Below, piece by piece: positions 1 to 8,511 of a DNA stretch of 64,000 nucleotides; position 1 is the stretch's first letter; the number at the start of each line of letters is the position of its first letter. The notes under the pieces are model-generated. The model was not told where the DNA came from, did not search any database, and saw nothing but the letters and a program-made list of their open reading frames with translations. This stretch comes from Klebsiella sp. RHBSTW-00484 (GTDB lineage Bacteria; Pseudomonadota; Gammaproteobacteria; Enterobacterales; Enterobacteriaceae). A program made the position numbers and the translations under genes. The stretch is from contig NZ_CP055482.1 of the NCBI RefSeq assembly GCF_013705725.1, positions 62,001 to 126,000 of the forward strand, in the 5' to 3' direction.

Positions 1-3
1 CCG

Positions 4-531
4 ATGTCGGGAACCATAATGAAAGCTGCACAGGAAGACAGTATCAGCTGGGTGAAAGTGGATCTGCGATATTTCTGGCAGTATGAACTGGTTGATTCCC
101 ATCTGGGACCTGTCCAGGTGTCTCATAAGGCGCTTGTGCGTTTTGGCCGTCTGGCTAAACACGATGAAAATGCCAGCGCTATTCGTATGCTTCGCCAGCG
201 GTTGTCATCACCATTTATTCAGGAATATGAGATGCCTGAGGAGGAGCTGAAGCGTAAGCAACAGATCATGAATACCGCCGATGTGAAAATGCTTTTTCAT
301 GCTCATTATCCGGGGCAGAAATTGCTGTTGGCCCGGTATGCCAATGGCTGGGTGCTGGTGGATTGTTTCCTGTTCCACCATATCAAACCCAAAAAGAAGG
401 CGAAAAACAAAACCAAAGCAGGCAAATCAGAAACACAAAATATAAAAACGACGGGGAGTGAGGATCATGGAACTGGGCATTATGGTGTGCATCGTGTTGT
501 TACTCTCACTGGCAGCGGTGTGGATCAGTAA
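4..531 (+). CDS. Hypothetical plasmid protein (175 aa)
   Basis: I do not recognise this protein. It is soluble-looking, with a lysine-rich stretch near residues 129-140 (KPKKKAKNKTKAGK) that could bind nucleic acid. The reading frame begins at the window edge, so the ATG at 4 or the ATG at 19 could be the start, or the gene could begin outside the window. Its 3' end overlaps the next gene by about 65 bases in another frame, which suggests translational coupling. The last 35 residues look less protein-like than the rest. Confidence 0.6.
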   Translation: MSGTIMKAAQEDSISWVKVDLRYFWQYELVDSHLGPVQVSHKALVRFGRLAKHDENASAIRMLRQRLSSPFIQEYEMPEEELKRKQQIMNTADVKMLFHAHYPGQKLLLARYANGWVLVDCFLFHHIKPKKKAKNKTKAGKSETQNIKTTGSEDHGTGHYGVHRVVTLTGSGVDQ

Positions 532-811
532 CAAGGCGGTGGGATTACTGGAAATCCATTATTTTAAGCGACCGCTGAGCATGGAATATGCGGCGTGGCT
601 GAGGGTGATGTGTGCCGGTTTGTTGTTTATTTTTATCCAGATGGCCCCGGCATTCACGTTTCTGTATACGCTTAAGCTGGTGGCACTGTTAAACTTGGGT
701 GTGCAAACTATGAAGCTTAACGGCGTTTATAAAATGAAACGCACAGGTATGCTGCCGCCGAAAGACGCCCTTCAGGATCTGAACCGGTTTAATCCTTTCC
801 GTAAGAAATAA
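467..811 (+). CDS. Small membrane protein, unknown function (114 aa)
   Basis: The start is placed at the ATG at 467, preceded by GTGAGG; a GTG at 458 is in frame. There is one hydrophobic helix at residues about 4-22 and another region at about 49-80, then a basic tail ending NPFRKK. This is the layout of a small inner-membrane protein. It follows the upstream gene with overlap, so the two are probably one operon. I know no family for it; a role in plasmid transfer is possible but not shown. Confidence 0.6.
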   Translation: MELGIMVCIVLLLSLAAVWISNKAVGLLEIHYFKRPLSMEYAAWLRVMCAGLLFIFIQMAPAFTFLYTLKLVALLNLGVQTMKLNGVYKMKRTGMLPPKDALQDLNRFNPFRKK

Positions 812-819
812 CCCTCAGC

Positions 820-837
820 AGCGCCCGCATGGGCGCT
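820..837. terminator. Hairpin between convergent genes
   Basis: AGCGCCC-gcat-GGGCGCT is a perfect 7 bp stem with a 4-base loop. It lies where the rightward gene (ending 811) meets the leftward recombinase gene (ending 836), so it probably acts as a shared terminator. There is no clear T-run on either side, so its strength is uncertain. Confidence 0.5.
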
Positions 838-2026
838 ACTCATCCAGCGCTCCGCGCATGAATTGCGTCATCGCTTTTTTACCAGCTTCAATGTTACGGA
901 TATAGCGTGAAACCATCTCCGCGTTGCTCCAGTTACCCATCTCCATGATCTGCAAGAGCGTATACCCGGCATGAGCAAGTTCGATGGCACCGCCTACGCG
1001 GACGCTGTGACCGGTCCAGCATCGGGTGCCCGTTTCCTGCGGATGAAGCTCTTCCCAAAGCGCTTCAAAGGCCCGGAGTAGCGTGTTCTTACTAAGCATA
1101 CCCTCATCCTCGACGGGAATGGGTTCGCCATTTCCCCCGAGCGGGGTTCGGGTAGGCAGATAGGGCATGTTATGGTTTCTCAGCAGCGCATTGATTTCGT
1201 TACCCTGGCTTCGTAAACCCCATTCAGGTGGCATATATCCGTTATCCTGAAAGTTAACGGCCTGAAAGAGATAGTCCTTCGGATGGCTGTATTGATCCCT
1301 TCCGACCATACCCATCAGCCTTCTCAGTGTGGCTGTGAGGTTAGGGGTCAGATGATAGGTGAGCAGGGTACTGACAGTGGATTTTGTCCGGTATACCGTC
1401 AAGGTAAAGCTGCCGGTCTTTTCATCCAGCACAAGGTCTTCCATCCGAATTCGCCTGATCTCCGCTGAGCGAAGCAGTGTTTCAAACCCTGTCCAAATTA
1501 GGCAAAGGTCGCGGAGTTTGCGCACCGACTGCGTCGTACTGTGTGCTTTAATCAATGCCTTTAGATCCGTCACCATGAATGGCGTAGCCTGGCGGGTAAC
1601 TTTCTGCTTTCGGGCTTCAGCCTGTTCGAGGGCCGCAAGAATATAACCTACTTCAGATGTGATGATCCCAGGCTGATCGAGTGCTTTCCTTTGGATACTG
1701 TTCAGGGCATGCAGGCACCCTTTAATACTGCTTCGTGACAGTGACTTCTGAAGATGGTCTAAATAGGCCAGCAGTGGAGTTTCAGTCACCGGGAGAGAGC
1801 TGGCGGGCCAATCTTCGTTCACCTCCTTTCCTGCATTTGCCTGATACCACTCATTCCAGGAACGCAGCCAATGGAGATACGTCTTAGCCGTATGGTATTT
1901 CAGGTGAGAAAAATAGCGGATGAGGCGCATCAGTTGCTTGTCATTAACTTTAACCGTAGACAATTGTTGATGGAGATCGTTGTCTGCAAACCGTCTGGTT
2001 ACTGGCTGGCTATTCATTGTGTCCAC
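836..2026 (-). CDS. Cre-like tyrosine recombinase (396 aa)
   Basis: This is a site-specific recombinase of the phage P1 Cre type, expected to resolve plasmid multimers or invert or excise DNA at paired sites. The catalytic set is visible: Arg186 in LLRSAEIRRI, Lys215 in RTKS, His340 and Arg343 in GHSVRVGG, Trp366 and nucleophile Tyr375 in YIRN. The C-terminal 60 residues follow Cre closely in pattern (GHSxRVG, then NYIRN or RYIRN). The protein is about 50 residues longer than Cre, with an insert around residues 290-310. The gene diverges from the hha-like gene across about 200 bases. I could not identify a lox-like site with confidence. Confidence 0.88.
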   Translation of the reverse strand: MDTMNSQPVTRRFADNDLHQQLSTVKVNDKQLMRLIRYFSHLKYHTAKTYLHWLRSWNEWYQANAGKEVNEDWPASSLPVTETPLLAYLDHLQKSLSRSSIKGCLHALNSIQRKALDQPGIITSEVGYILAALEQAEARKQKVTRQATPFMVTDLKALIKAHSTTQSVRKLRDLCLIWTGFETLLRSAEIRRIRMEDLVLDEKTGSFTLTVYRTKSTVSTLLTYHLTPNLTATLRRLMGMVGRDQYSHPKDYLFQAVNFQDNGYMPPEWGLRSQGNEINALLRNHNMPYLPTRTPLGGNGEPIPVEDEGMLSKNTLLRAFEALWEELHPQETGTRCWTGHSVRVGGAIELAHAGYTLLQIMEMGNWSNAEMVSRYIRNIEAGKKAMTQFMRGALDE

Positions 2027-2233
2027 CTGAATACACTGTTTTTATTTACAGCCATTTTAGCATTGCGGTACCTGCTTATGAACAGGTTCCGGGCAACAAA
2101 AAAAGGGGGCCCGCCAGTTCAGCAACGAGCCGGAGTTATACGTCAAATAGTTGCAAAAAAAATTAGATTCCCGGAACAAATCCACATAAGATTGGGATAC
2201 TGTACTTTTGCTGAAAATAACTTAAGGTTGACC

Positions 2234-2446
2234 ATGTCCGAAACTAAACAGGCGTATTTGATGAAATTTCGTAAGTGCTCTTCATTTGACACACTGGAAA
2301 AAGTATTTGAACGACTCTGTGAAAAGAATGTTGGTATAGTTTCACTAGAAATTTCCGGGGCATATGACCATCGAAAAGCTGAACTGACAATGAAAAAACT
2401 CTACGATAAAGTCCCCGCCAGTGTATGGACCCTGGTTCGTCAGTAA
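2234..2446 (+). CDS. hha: Hha/YmoA-family nucleoid modulator (70 aa)
   Basis: Hha-family proteins bind H-NS and help silence horizontally acquired genes; large enterobacterial plasmids often carry a copy to limit their own cost. The sequence AYDHRKAELTMKKLYD near the C-terminus, followed by VPASVW, matches the family signature (AADHRLAELTMNKLYDK and IPSSVW in chromosomal Hha). The N-terminal pattern YLMKFRKCSSFDTLEKV also matches. Length is typical (about 70 aa). The start is the ATG at 2234 behind TTAAGGTTGACC; a longer upstream frame exists but would read through unrelated sequence. Confidence 0.88.
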   Translation: MSETKQAYLMKFRKCSSFDTLEKVFERLCEKNVGIVSLEISGAYDHRKAELTMKKLYDKVPASVWTLVRQ

Positions 2447-2622
2447 AATGAAAATCCCGGGAACCATTATACAGCCGACGTTTAACAAAAAGAGGTTTAT
2501 GAAATCGTCTGTTGAACATATAAATTTATTAAATTATTTATTACCACCTCTGGGAATTAGTTTAATCAGAAAAGTAATAACTTCACTTAAAATGCTTTAC
2601 TTGCTCTGTTGTGGTAAAACGC

Positions 2623-3264
2623 ATGGGAATTAAACCTTTATTAATTTTAACTCTTCCATTCATCTCCTTTTATTTAAACGCGGCGAGCCTAAACGAGTTC
2701 AGTCAAAAACTGGATGAAGGTTACCGTTACGCCTGTAACGCAACTCAGACGGGCAACGCAGAGGTTGCCTCTCTGGCGCTTGAGAACTACAGGGCAAATT
2801 TCACTACCTCAGACCCAAAAGTTGGTTTCAGCCAGATAATGAATGATGAAATAAACAAGGTTGTCTCGAATTTTTTCAGAATGGGCATGATCCAGGGGAA
2901 CACCAGTACTGCGGCCTGCGAGACGCCTTCGGAGTTGCTGAGTCAGACCGCTTTGGCGGTATATTCCCGACAGGAAAAGGCGGCGTTGGCATCGAGCCTT
3001 GATGCTGTCCGCTTCACTGAATATGCGGCGCAGGCCTACCCGATTTTTGATTCAATCCGGAGTACAAGCATCAGTGAGGATGAAGTAATTAATCAGATTA
3101 ATAAAATTGGGAATAATGCAATTATAAATGACAAGAATGCTATTGACGCCAGCAATGCGACAAGTGCGATGAAAAACGTAGTGACTGTACTTTTTTCTGC
3201 CCGGAGTGACCCGGAACTTATGCAATTTATGATGGGTTATATTGATCAACACAAACTGCATTGA
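2623..3264 (+). CDS. Secreted or periplasmic hypothetical protein (213 aa)
   Basis: The N-terminus MGIKPLLILTLPFISFYLNA is a clear signal peptide, with likely cleavage after residue 20-22 (LNAAS). A GTG at 2611 would add four residues. The mature part is helical, with two cysteines (YACNATQ and AACETPS) about 45 residues apart that could form a disulfide in the periplasm. I do not recognise the family. It lies just downstream of the hha-like gene on the same strand, in AT-rich DNA typical of acquired enterobacterial genes. Confidence 0.7.
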   Translation: MGIKPLLILTLPFISFYLNAASLNEFSQKLDEGYRYACNATQTGNAEVASLALENYRANFTTSDPKVGFSQIMNDEINKVVSNFFRMGMIQGNTSTAACETPSELLSQTALAVYSRQEKAALASSLDAVRFTEYAAQAYPIFDSIRSTSISEDEVINQINKIGNNAIINDKNAIDASNATSAMKNVVTVLFSARSDPELMQFMMGYIDQHKLH

Positions 3265-3555
3265 ATGTAGGGTCCAGTATTTATATTAAATCAGCTTTCG
3301 TCCTGAAAGTGAGCCCACTGTTGGAATGCTCACTAATTCCGGTTCCGTCCGTATTAATAAGTCTCACTGCTGGTGGAGGGACGGGCAACCGGAAAAGTAG
3401 CTTTTTACCAGCATAGAATTGCCATCGCTTTATCCATTTGCCCCTGCCACAGTAATAAAAGCAACTTAAAAACTCATGAAAAAAGACCTCTTATCGAAAT
3501 GTCATACTGCTTTCGTCCGATATAGTGAATGTCTGTATGCTGCGGGGGAAATAAC

Positions 3556-4629
3556 ATGCGAAAGAGCTATACCTATGGGATTCCTTTCGGACTCCATCGC
3601 GAAACTGGACGGTATCTGGACATCACGGAAGTAAGCAGAGGGAGTGCATGCAACTGTATCTGCCCCGGGTGTCGTACGGATTTGATCGCCAGGCAGGGTG
3701 AGGTCAAACTCTGGCACTATAGCCACACCACGGACCTCTTCGGTGATTGTGACGGCTTGATGGAGGCGATTCGGGGAAAAATTATTGAAGTTGTCCGGGA
3801 AAGACATCTTCTCGGTTTCCCGCATCTTCTGGCCGGTTATGAAGGCGGGAAGGTGCCACTTGATGAGGTAAGCGGCAGCGGAAGCATGTTCGGCGCCACG
3901 GCAGATCTGTTTGTGAAGGTTAACGACCTCTGTGTCGCCGTGTTTCTTGATACCGATCGCAGCGTGGCCGGGAAGCTGACGTTCGACCATCTCCATCCCT
4001 CGGAAATGGTAGCAGCATTACGTATCGATCTGCCGGATATAGAATACGAAATCAGTCAGGTACAACTTGGCAGGCGAGATGGAACCTACAGCGAACGTAT
4101 CGAGAAAATTATCATTGATGAGACGGAGTCACGAGAGTGGTTGTATCATCCCATGATGCAGGAACTGGGGACTGAACCCCTGAAGGTTTATCAGGGCCGT
4201 GAGCCTGCGGAAGCAGGACCACTTCTCCAGCGTCTTTCCGACTGCTACATGAAGCTGCCGGACATCTTACCCCAGAGCATGAATACGCTGATAAGAATGC
4301 AGCAGGACACCATCGTTTGTTTGTGTCGGCTCACCGTCAGAGCATCCAATATAGCCCAGACTGATGAATTTCCGCTGTTTATACGTTACTTCCGTCTGCA
4401 TTGTCTCGACACCAGTGAGCATGTGAATTACGAGAAATTGCTGAACTGGCAGGACATGATCACAAAATCACAGGAAGGGCAGTCGCTAACGATGGAGGAA
4501 CGGGATTATCTCCAGGAAATCGCCCGTATTGGCCTCTACAACCACCGACTTAAAAGTGTCTGCCTGACGGCCTGCGAAGACAGTAAGGTGGCAACAACTG
4601 AAGGACCAACAAATTTCTCATTGCTCTGA
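3556..4629 (+). CDS. CoiA-like competence family protein (357 aa)
   Basis: The N-terminal 80 residues resemble the CoiA family: a zinc-finger-like CNCICPGC segment (residues about 30-40), then LIARQGEVKLWHYSH, the pattern in which CoiA members carry a cysteine cluster followed by an H-x-H(Y/F)-like motif before a nuclease-type domain. CoiA proteins are predicted nucleases linked to DNA processing during uptake; plasmid homologues are common but uncharacterised. The start is the ATG at 3556; an upstream start at 3529 lacks a good ribosome site. The C-terminal 200 residues have no motif I recognise. Confidence 0.6.
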   Translation: MRKSYTYGIPFGLHRETGRYLDITEVSRGSACNCICPGCRTDLIARQGEVKLWHYSHTTDLFGDCDGLMEAIRGKIIEVVRERHLLGFPHLLAGYEGGKVPLDEVSGSGSMFGATADLFVKVNDLCVAVFLDTDRSVAGKLTFDHLHPSEMVAALRIDLPDIEYEISQVQLGRRDGTYSERIEKIIIDETESREWLYHPMMQELGTEPLKVYQGREPAEAGPLLQRLSDCYMKLPDILPQSMNTLIRMQQDTIVCLCRLTVRASNIAQTDEFPLFIRYFRLHCLDTSEHVNYEKLLNWQDMITKSQEGQSLTMEERDYLQEIARIGLYNHRLKSVCLTACEDSKVATTEGPTNFSLL

Positions 4630-4778
4630 AGGGGGCTGGTGAGTTACGGGCCTGGCGGGCATGGAAACGTAAACAAAATCTACTTGCTCGCCTTAAGCAG
4701 TAATGGGTTGTTCATTTCTTACATGGTCTCAGAGTACCTATCATGATCAGTCCGGTAATATAAACTGGCACAGCCATC

Positions 4779-4824
4779 ATAACAGCCCAACGCTAATGGA
4801 CATACATTAGCGTTGGGCTGTTAT
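4779..4824. repeat. Perfect 20 bp inverted repeat (hairpin)
   Basis: ATAACAGCCCAACGCTAATG is followed after six bases (gacata) by its exact reverse complement. Such a long perfect stem could be a strong terminator, a transposon or integron-cassette-like end, or a protein-binding palindrome. There is no T-run after it. It sits about 150 bases after the CoiA-like gene. Confidence 0.7.
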
Positions 4825-4839
4825 GGCCGAAAGACTGGA

Positions 4840-4959
4840 TCAGGAGTTCCGGATTTTTGCGCGGTAGGTGTGTTTGATCCTTTCAATCGTGGCAAGAGAT
4901 GCATTCCAGTAGCGTTCAGCGTCGGGGCGATATTGGTCATCGAAGATGCAAAGATTCAA
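4840..4959 (-). pseudogene. Possible C-terminal gene remnant (39 codons)
   Basis: The minus strand reads an open frame ending in RYWNASLATIERIKHTYRAK-IRNS and stop, with amino acid use that looks like real protein. There is no ATG; TTG at 4959 is the only candidate start, and the frame is closed upstream by a stop near 4993. It may be the tail of a gene whose front was lost, but the evidence is thin. Confidence 0.25.
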
Positions 4960-5156
4960 TAATAGTGTAATTAGCGTCTCCTGGCGGCAAAGTCAGTCGG
5001 CCGGAACTGGTAAACTGTATTCCACCTCACCCGGGCTGGCGGGCGACTGACGTCTTGCCGGTTCATAGCCGGTGGTCGCGTCTGACAATGCGGTGTCCTG
5101 CCGGTAGTGACGCTGGCAGGGAGGTTTGCCAAATATACCCTACAGGGACTTCAGGA

Positions 5157-5549
5157 ATGAATACGTTCGAACAGTTTAAAGCACAGGTCACCCAACATGC
5201 CTGTGGACTCGGTCCGGAACAACTGGCCGGGTACTGGGGGCGGTCCACCAGCGGCGAATGTGTTTCGCCATCGTATGAAGTGTTCAGGGGTTATCCGACC
5301 CGCCATCCGCTGGCGGAGTTTGTGGAGATGGCTGCATCCCGCAACGGCATCAGGCCGGATGACTACCTGGGTGATTTACTCCGGGGGCCGCATGAGGTTG
5401 TCGGCTCCCTGACGGATGACAGCACGTCACCCGCCGCCAGCCTGCCTGTCTATTTCTTCCCGGGTGCCGGGATTTACGCTGCGGCGGTCAGTGATACCGA
5501 GGTGCTCGATGTCTGGATGAGCTGGCCTTGCTACCCGGAAAACTGGTGA
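5157..5549 (+). CDS. Hypothetical plasmid protein (130 aa)
   Basis: The ATG at 5157 is preceded by ACAGGGACTTCAGGA, which contains a weak ribosome site. The protein is acidic and soluble-looking, with a WGRSTSGECVSPSYEVFRGY segment near residues 22-42 and a hydrophobic stretch near the C-terminus (YFFPGAGIYAAAVSD). I do not recognise it. In the same frame there is a longer upstream extension to 5055 that reads like non-coding sequence, so I prefer this start. Confidence 0.5.
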   Translation: MNTFEQFKAQVTQHACGLGPEQLAGYWGRSTSGECVSPSYEVFRGYPTRHPLAEFVEMAASRNGIRPDDYLGDLLRGPHEVVGSLTDDSTSPAASLPVYFFPGAGIYAAAVSDTEVLDVWMSWPCYPENW

Positions 5550-5864
5550 ACATCCGAAACCGGGTTAACCGGCCGGGGATGATTTCCACGACAGCTGGTG
5601 CGGACGTGATAACACAATTGCATGTCCTCATCCCTCAAGCCCCCTGCCAGGCCCCAACGTGCTGTCAGGCTTCGCCTGATTCCCGACCTTTGCACGTACT
5701 TCAGCCGATAACTTTTTGTTTTCTTTTTATTTTCTCCCCATTTCCTCAAAGTTCGCGGGCGGCGTGGACAGGGCACCATTGCCGCATGTGGGGTCTTAAT
5801 AAGGGCAGGGTGGTCAGGTTTGCTCGATGCCGGGGGTAGGCCCTACCCTTTATGGGATGAGGAC
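5550..5864. other. Intergenic stretch, no gene seen
   Basis: These 315 bases contain no convincing reading frame. Their notable content is one arm (5616-5634) of a 19 bp perfect inverted repeat whose other arm overlaps the start of the next small gene, and a T-rich run near 5706-5740 that could be promoter-like. Confidence 0.4.
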
Positions 5865-5872
5865 ATGCAATT
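5616..5872. repeat. Pair of perfect 19 bp inverted repeats
   Basis: AATTGCATGTCCTCATCCC at 5616-5634 recurs as its exact reverse complement at 5854-5872, 219 bases away. The second copy covers the ribosome site and start codon (5865) of the small gene. It may mark a duplicated gene start in inverted orientation, or ends of a lost element. Confidence 0.6.
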
Positions 5873-6044
5873 TACTAAATTAATCGCCAGCACCGGTGGT
5901 GGCTTATCTGTAACGGGTCAGTTTTTTGATACGGGGAATGTTTCAGGGTTAAGATCTGGAATCATAAAAATATACGCTCCCGTTCAGGACATACGACTTG
6001 AAATGGATAATGCCATTAAAGAAATTCCAGCCTTTCGTCGATAA
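5865..6044 (+). CDS. Small hypothetical protein (59 aa)
   Basis: The frame begins at the ATG at 5865 behind GATGAGGAC, a fair ribosome site. The product MQFTKLIASTGGGLSVTGQF... has no recognised motif; it ends EIPAFRR. It lies upstream of the protease operon on the same strand with a 165-base gap. Gene status is likely but not certain because of the short length. Confidence 0.4.
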   Translation: MQFTKLIASTGGGLSVTGQFFDTGNVSGLRSGIIKIYAPVQDIRLEMDNAIKEIPAFRR

Positions 6045-6209
6045 CAGTTTCTGACCATCGCCATAACCATGTCATGGAGGAGACTAACCGTGTTTCAGAG
6101 GTAAGCTGTTGCCTGGCAAAACATACAAACTCAAATATCAGGAAGCGAGTTTAGTTGTTTATAACATGCAGCCGTGTAACTGATTAGGTACCGGCAAAAG
6201 GAGGAAATA

Positions 6210-6866
6210 ATGTTTGAAAACTACGTTTGTAAAATCTATGTAAGCAATGATCCTCATTTTAGTAGCCATCTCGAAGCAACTGCGTTTGGTTTCGATAATG
6301 GTCAGCAGCAAAAGATTCTCACCGCAGCCCATGTTGTTACCAATGCTCTTGGAAAAATTTATCCCGTCAGCAATACACTTAAACTTTACGTCAAATTTCT
6401 TAACCATCAAGGACTGGTGAACGAAGAGCCTGTTCTAGTCGATTTCATTCTCAATGAGGCTAATGACAGGGCAGACTTTAAAGACGGCATTCCGTTTGTT
6501 GACAGTGCAGAAATCGTATTACCAGCTGGAATACAACAGCCTGTAAGTAGTTACTTTAAGGTCCTAGCACCCGCAGCTGGCATGGATACATTGGGTGTCG
6601 GATATCCAATGAATGAGACAACAATTTCGGCATTCCCTGGTGAAGTTTCAGGAATTTGGCCTTTAAATTGCTCAAATCATTCTCCCCAACATCTCACAAC
6701 TCGCTTTGTAATAGCACATTTCAACACCGATGGTTGCTCTGGTGGACCCTATGTCGTCTCCGAGAAGGACGAGCATTTTGTCATTGGAAGTCTGGTTGGA
6801 ATAATGTCTGGAACCTGCCCAGATTCAAATCCACACATGTCTGTTCAGTCCGCTACTGATTTTTAG
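6210..6866 (+). CDS. Trypsin-like serine protease (218 aa)
   Basis: A complete chymotrypsin-fold catalytic triad can be read: His41 in LTAAHVV, Asp98 in FVDSAEIVLP, and Ser177 in DGCSGGP (the GDSGGP motif with Cys for Asp). There is no signal peptide, so it probably acts in the cytoplasm, which is unusual for this fold outside regulatory or defence settings. The gene has a strong ribosome site (AAAAGGAGGAAATA before ATG). It is followed on the same strand by a glycine-rich membrane protein and a large unknown gene, probably one operon. It is slightly shorter than most trypsin-like domains, and the final residues after GIMSGTCPDSN may be an altered end. Confidence 0.8.
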   Translation: MFENYVCKIYVSNDPHFSSHLEATAFGFDNGQQQKILTAAHVVTNALGKIYPVSNTLKLYVKFLNHQGLVNEEPVLVDFILNEANDRADFKDGIPFVDSAEIVLPAGIQQPVSSYFKVLAPAAGMDTLGVGYPMNETTISAFPGEVSGIWPLNCSNHSPQHLTTRFVIAHFNTDGCSGGPYVVSEKDEHFVIGSLVGIMSGTCPDSNPHMSVQSATDF

Positions 6867-7068
6867 CAAAGTCAGTTCCAAAATGACGCTGGCACGATAG
6901 TTATTTTGGGTATGCCAGATATGGCGTCTGCCCTTACTAACAGCAACAGCATTGAAACTGACAAACATGAACTGGAAAGTGCCACAATAGTAAGTCATGA
7001 TTTCTTCATCACTTTTATGGTGCTCTTTTTCACCTATCACACAGCAAGTTATGAATACGAGGCCTGTA

Positions 7069-7566
7069 ATGGACGCTACCGAAACTGAAGAGCTCGAAAA
7101 AATTCGCAAGAAGGCAATGGATGAAGTTACAAGTGCTCTTCAGGCGCTTGAAAATAAGTTCCCGGGTATTACTGAGGGCGCAGCAGCTTTGGCGGGGTCA
7201 GGCGTAGGCGCAGCGGCTTCCTTCGGTGCTCTCTATACGCTTGGTACAACGGGAGTGTCAGCAGCAGGCATAACCTCCGGGCTCGCTACAGCAGGGTCTA
7301 TCGTCGGTGGCGGTATGGTTGCAGGCATTGCGGTATTGGCCGCACCTGTAGCTGTGTTAGGGATTGGCGGGTACGCGATAGTGAAACACAAAAAAAATGC
7401 GAAACTGACAGCCGCCCTTAGTCAGGCCATCCAAAAGCTCTACGAAGTTCAGGAAAGGTTGATGTCGAATGCGGAATATTTTAAGGCAGAAATTGCTGGC
7501 ATCAAGGCAACAATCGACATGCTTACTAAGAAAGCTCCAAAAGGTAGCCTGGTCGCGGTGAGGTAA
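7069..7566 (+). CDS. Glycine/alanine-rich membrane protein with coiled ends (165 aa)
   Basis: The start at ATG 7069 has GAGG eight bases upstream; ATG 7051 is also in frame. Residues 1-32 are charged and helical. Residues about 35-105 form a long hydrophobic region rich in Gly and Ala, with GxxxG-type spacing (GSGVGAAASFGAL, GSIVGGGMVAGIAVL), the kind of segment that packs in membranes or forms pores. Residues 106-155 are again helical and charged. It ends four bases before the next gene, so the two are translationally linked. Function is unknown; in a protease operon, a membrane effector is a reasonable guess only. Confidence 0.6.
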   Translation: MDATETEELEKIRKKAMDEVTSALQALENKFPGITEGAAALAGSGVGAAASFGALYTLGTTGVSAAGITSGLATAGSIVGGGMVAGIAVLAAPVAVLGIGGYAIVKHKKNAKLTAALSQAIQKLYEVQERLMSNAEYFKAEIAGIKATIDMLTKKAPKGSLVAVR

Positions 7567-7623
7567 ACACATGAGTCAGTCTGAACCGCCCCGGTTTTTT
7601 TGGAGAGTGTTTAGTCCGGAAGC

Positions 7624-8511
7624 TCAGGCTGCCAGATCATTATTTGTACTGGTAGCATAATAAGCTTTTTCGGCTTCTACCGGCGGTATGTGTCCTAGCC
7701 GTTCCAGTAACCTTCGATTGTTGAACCAGTCCACCCACGCCAGTGTCGCAAGCTCCACTTCCGTGTGGTTTTTCCAGCTTTTACGGTGGATCACTTCCGC
7801 TTTGTAAAGGCCATTGATACTCTCGGCCAGGGCATTATCGTAAGAGTCGCCTGTACTGCCTGTCGACGCCAACAGCTCCGCCTCCTGCAGCCGCTGGGTG
7901 TACGCCAGTGACACGTATTGGGAGCCCTTGTCCGAGTGATGGATTGTACCTGAGGGGCGACGTGCCCACAGAGCTTGTTCCAGAGCATCCAGCACGAACC
8001 TTGCTTCCATCGACGATGAGACCCGCCAGCCAACGATCGTGCCTGCGAACACATCGATGATGAACGCCACATAGGCGAAGCCATGCCAGGTGCTAACGTA
8101 CGTAAAATCTGCACACCAAAGCTGATTGGGACGTTCTGCCACAAACTGGCGGTTTACCAGATCCGCTGCTGCCGCTGTTTTACGACCGATCGTGGTCTTG
8201 ATGACTTTGCCACGGAGTACGCCCCGAAGACCTATTATTTTCATCAGGCGTTCAACAGTACACCGGGCGACGCTAAAGCCCTCGCGGAGCAACTGACGCC
8301 AGACTTTTCGTGCCCCATAGACACTGTAATTTTCTCCGTAAACGCGTTTTATCTCCTGGATGATTTGAGCATCGCACTTTTCTCGTTGGCTACATTTCTC
8401 AGGATGTAGCTGGCGTTGCTGATGCCAGTAATATGTCGACGGGGCAATATCCAGTTCGCGACATACCGGCCCGACCCCGTGTGTACCACTCAGACGCTGC
8501 ATAAGTGGCAT
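7624..8511 (-). CDS. IS3-family transposase OrfB (DDE catalytic part, 295 aa)
   Basis: OrfB supplies the integrase-like catalytic domain. The DDE residues are seen in order: Asp in LWCADFTYV, Asp in HHSDKGSQYVS, Glu in DNALAESINGLYK. An N-terminal HTH_21-like region (YGARKVWRQLLREG) precedes them. It is probably translated mainly as an OrfAB fusion through a -1 frameshift at the overlap near 8511. It is full length and appears intact. Confidence 0.92.
   Translation of the reverse strand: MPLMQRLSGTHGVGPVCRELDIAPSTYYWHQQRQLHPEKCSQREKCDAQIIQEIKRVYGENYSVYGARKVWRQLLREGFSVARCTVERLMKIIGLRGVLRGKVIKTTIGRKTAAAADLVNRQFVAERPNQLWCADFTYVSTWHGFAYVAFIIDVFAGTIVGWRVSSSMEARFVLDALEQALWARRPSGTIHHSDKGSQYVSLAYTQRLQEAELLASTGSTGDSYDNALAESINGLYKAEVIHRKSWKNHTEVELATLAWVDWFNNRRLLERLGHIPPVEAEKAYYATSTNNDLAA

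Larger units (their letters stand above)
4630..5156. other. Intergenic stretch with hairpin and possible gene remnant
   Basis: No complete gene is seen in these 527 bases. They hold the perfect 20 bp inverted repeat at 4779-4824 and a short minus-strand reading frame at 4840-4959 that may be the tail of a lost gene. The rest shows no recognisable feature. Confidence 0.5.

Noticed and set aside
6906..7088. Short frame between the protease and membrane protein genes as a continuation of the protease
   Set aside because: It is in a different frame with no protease-like residues; the protease frame already contains all three catalytic residues.
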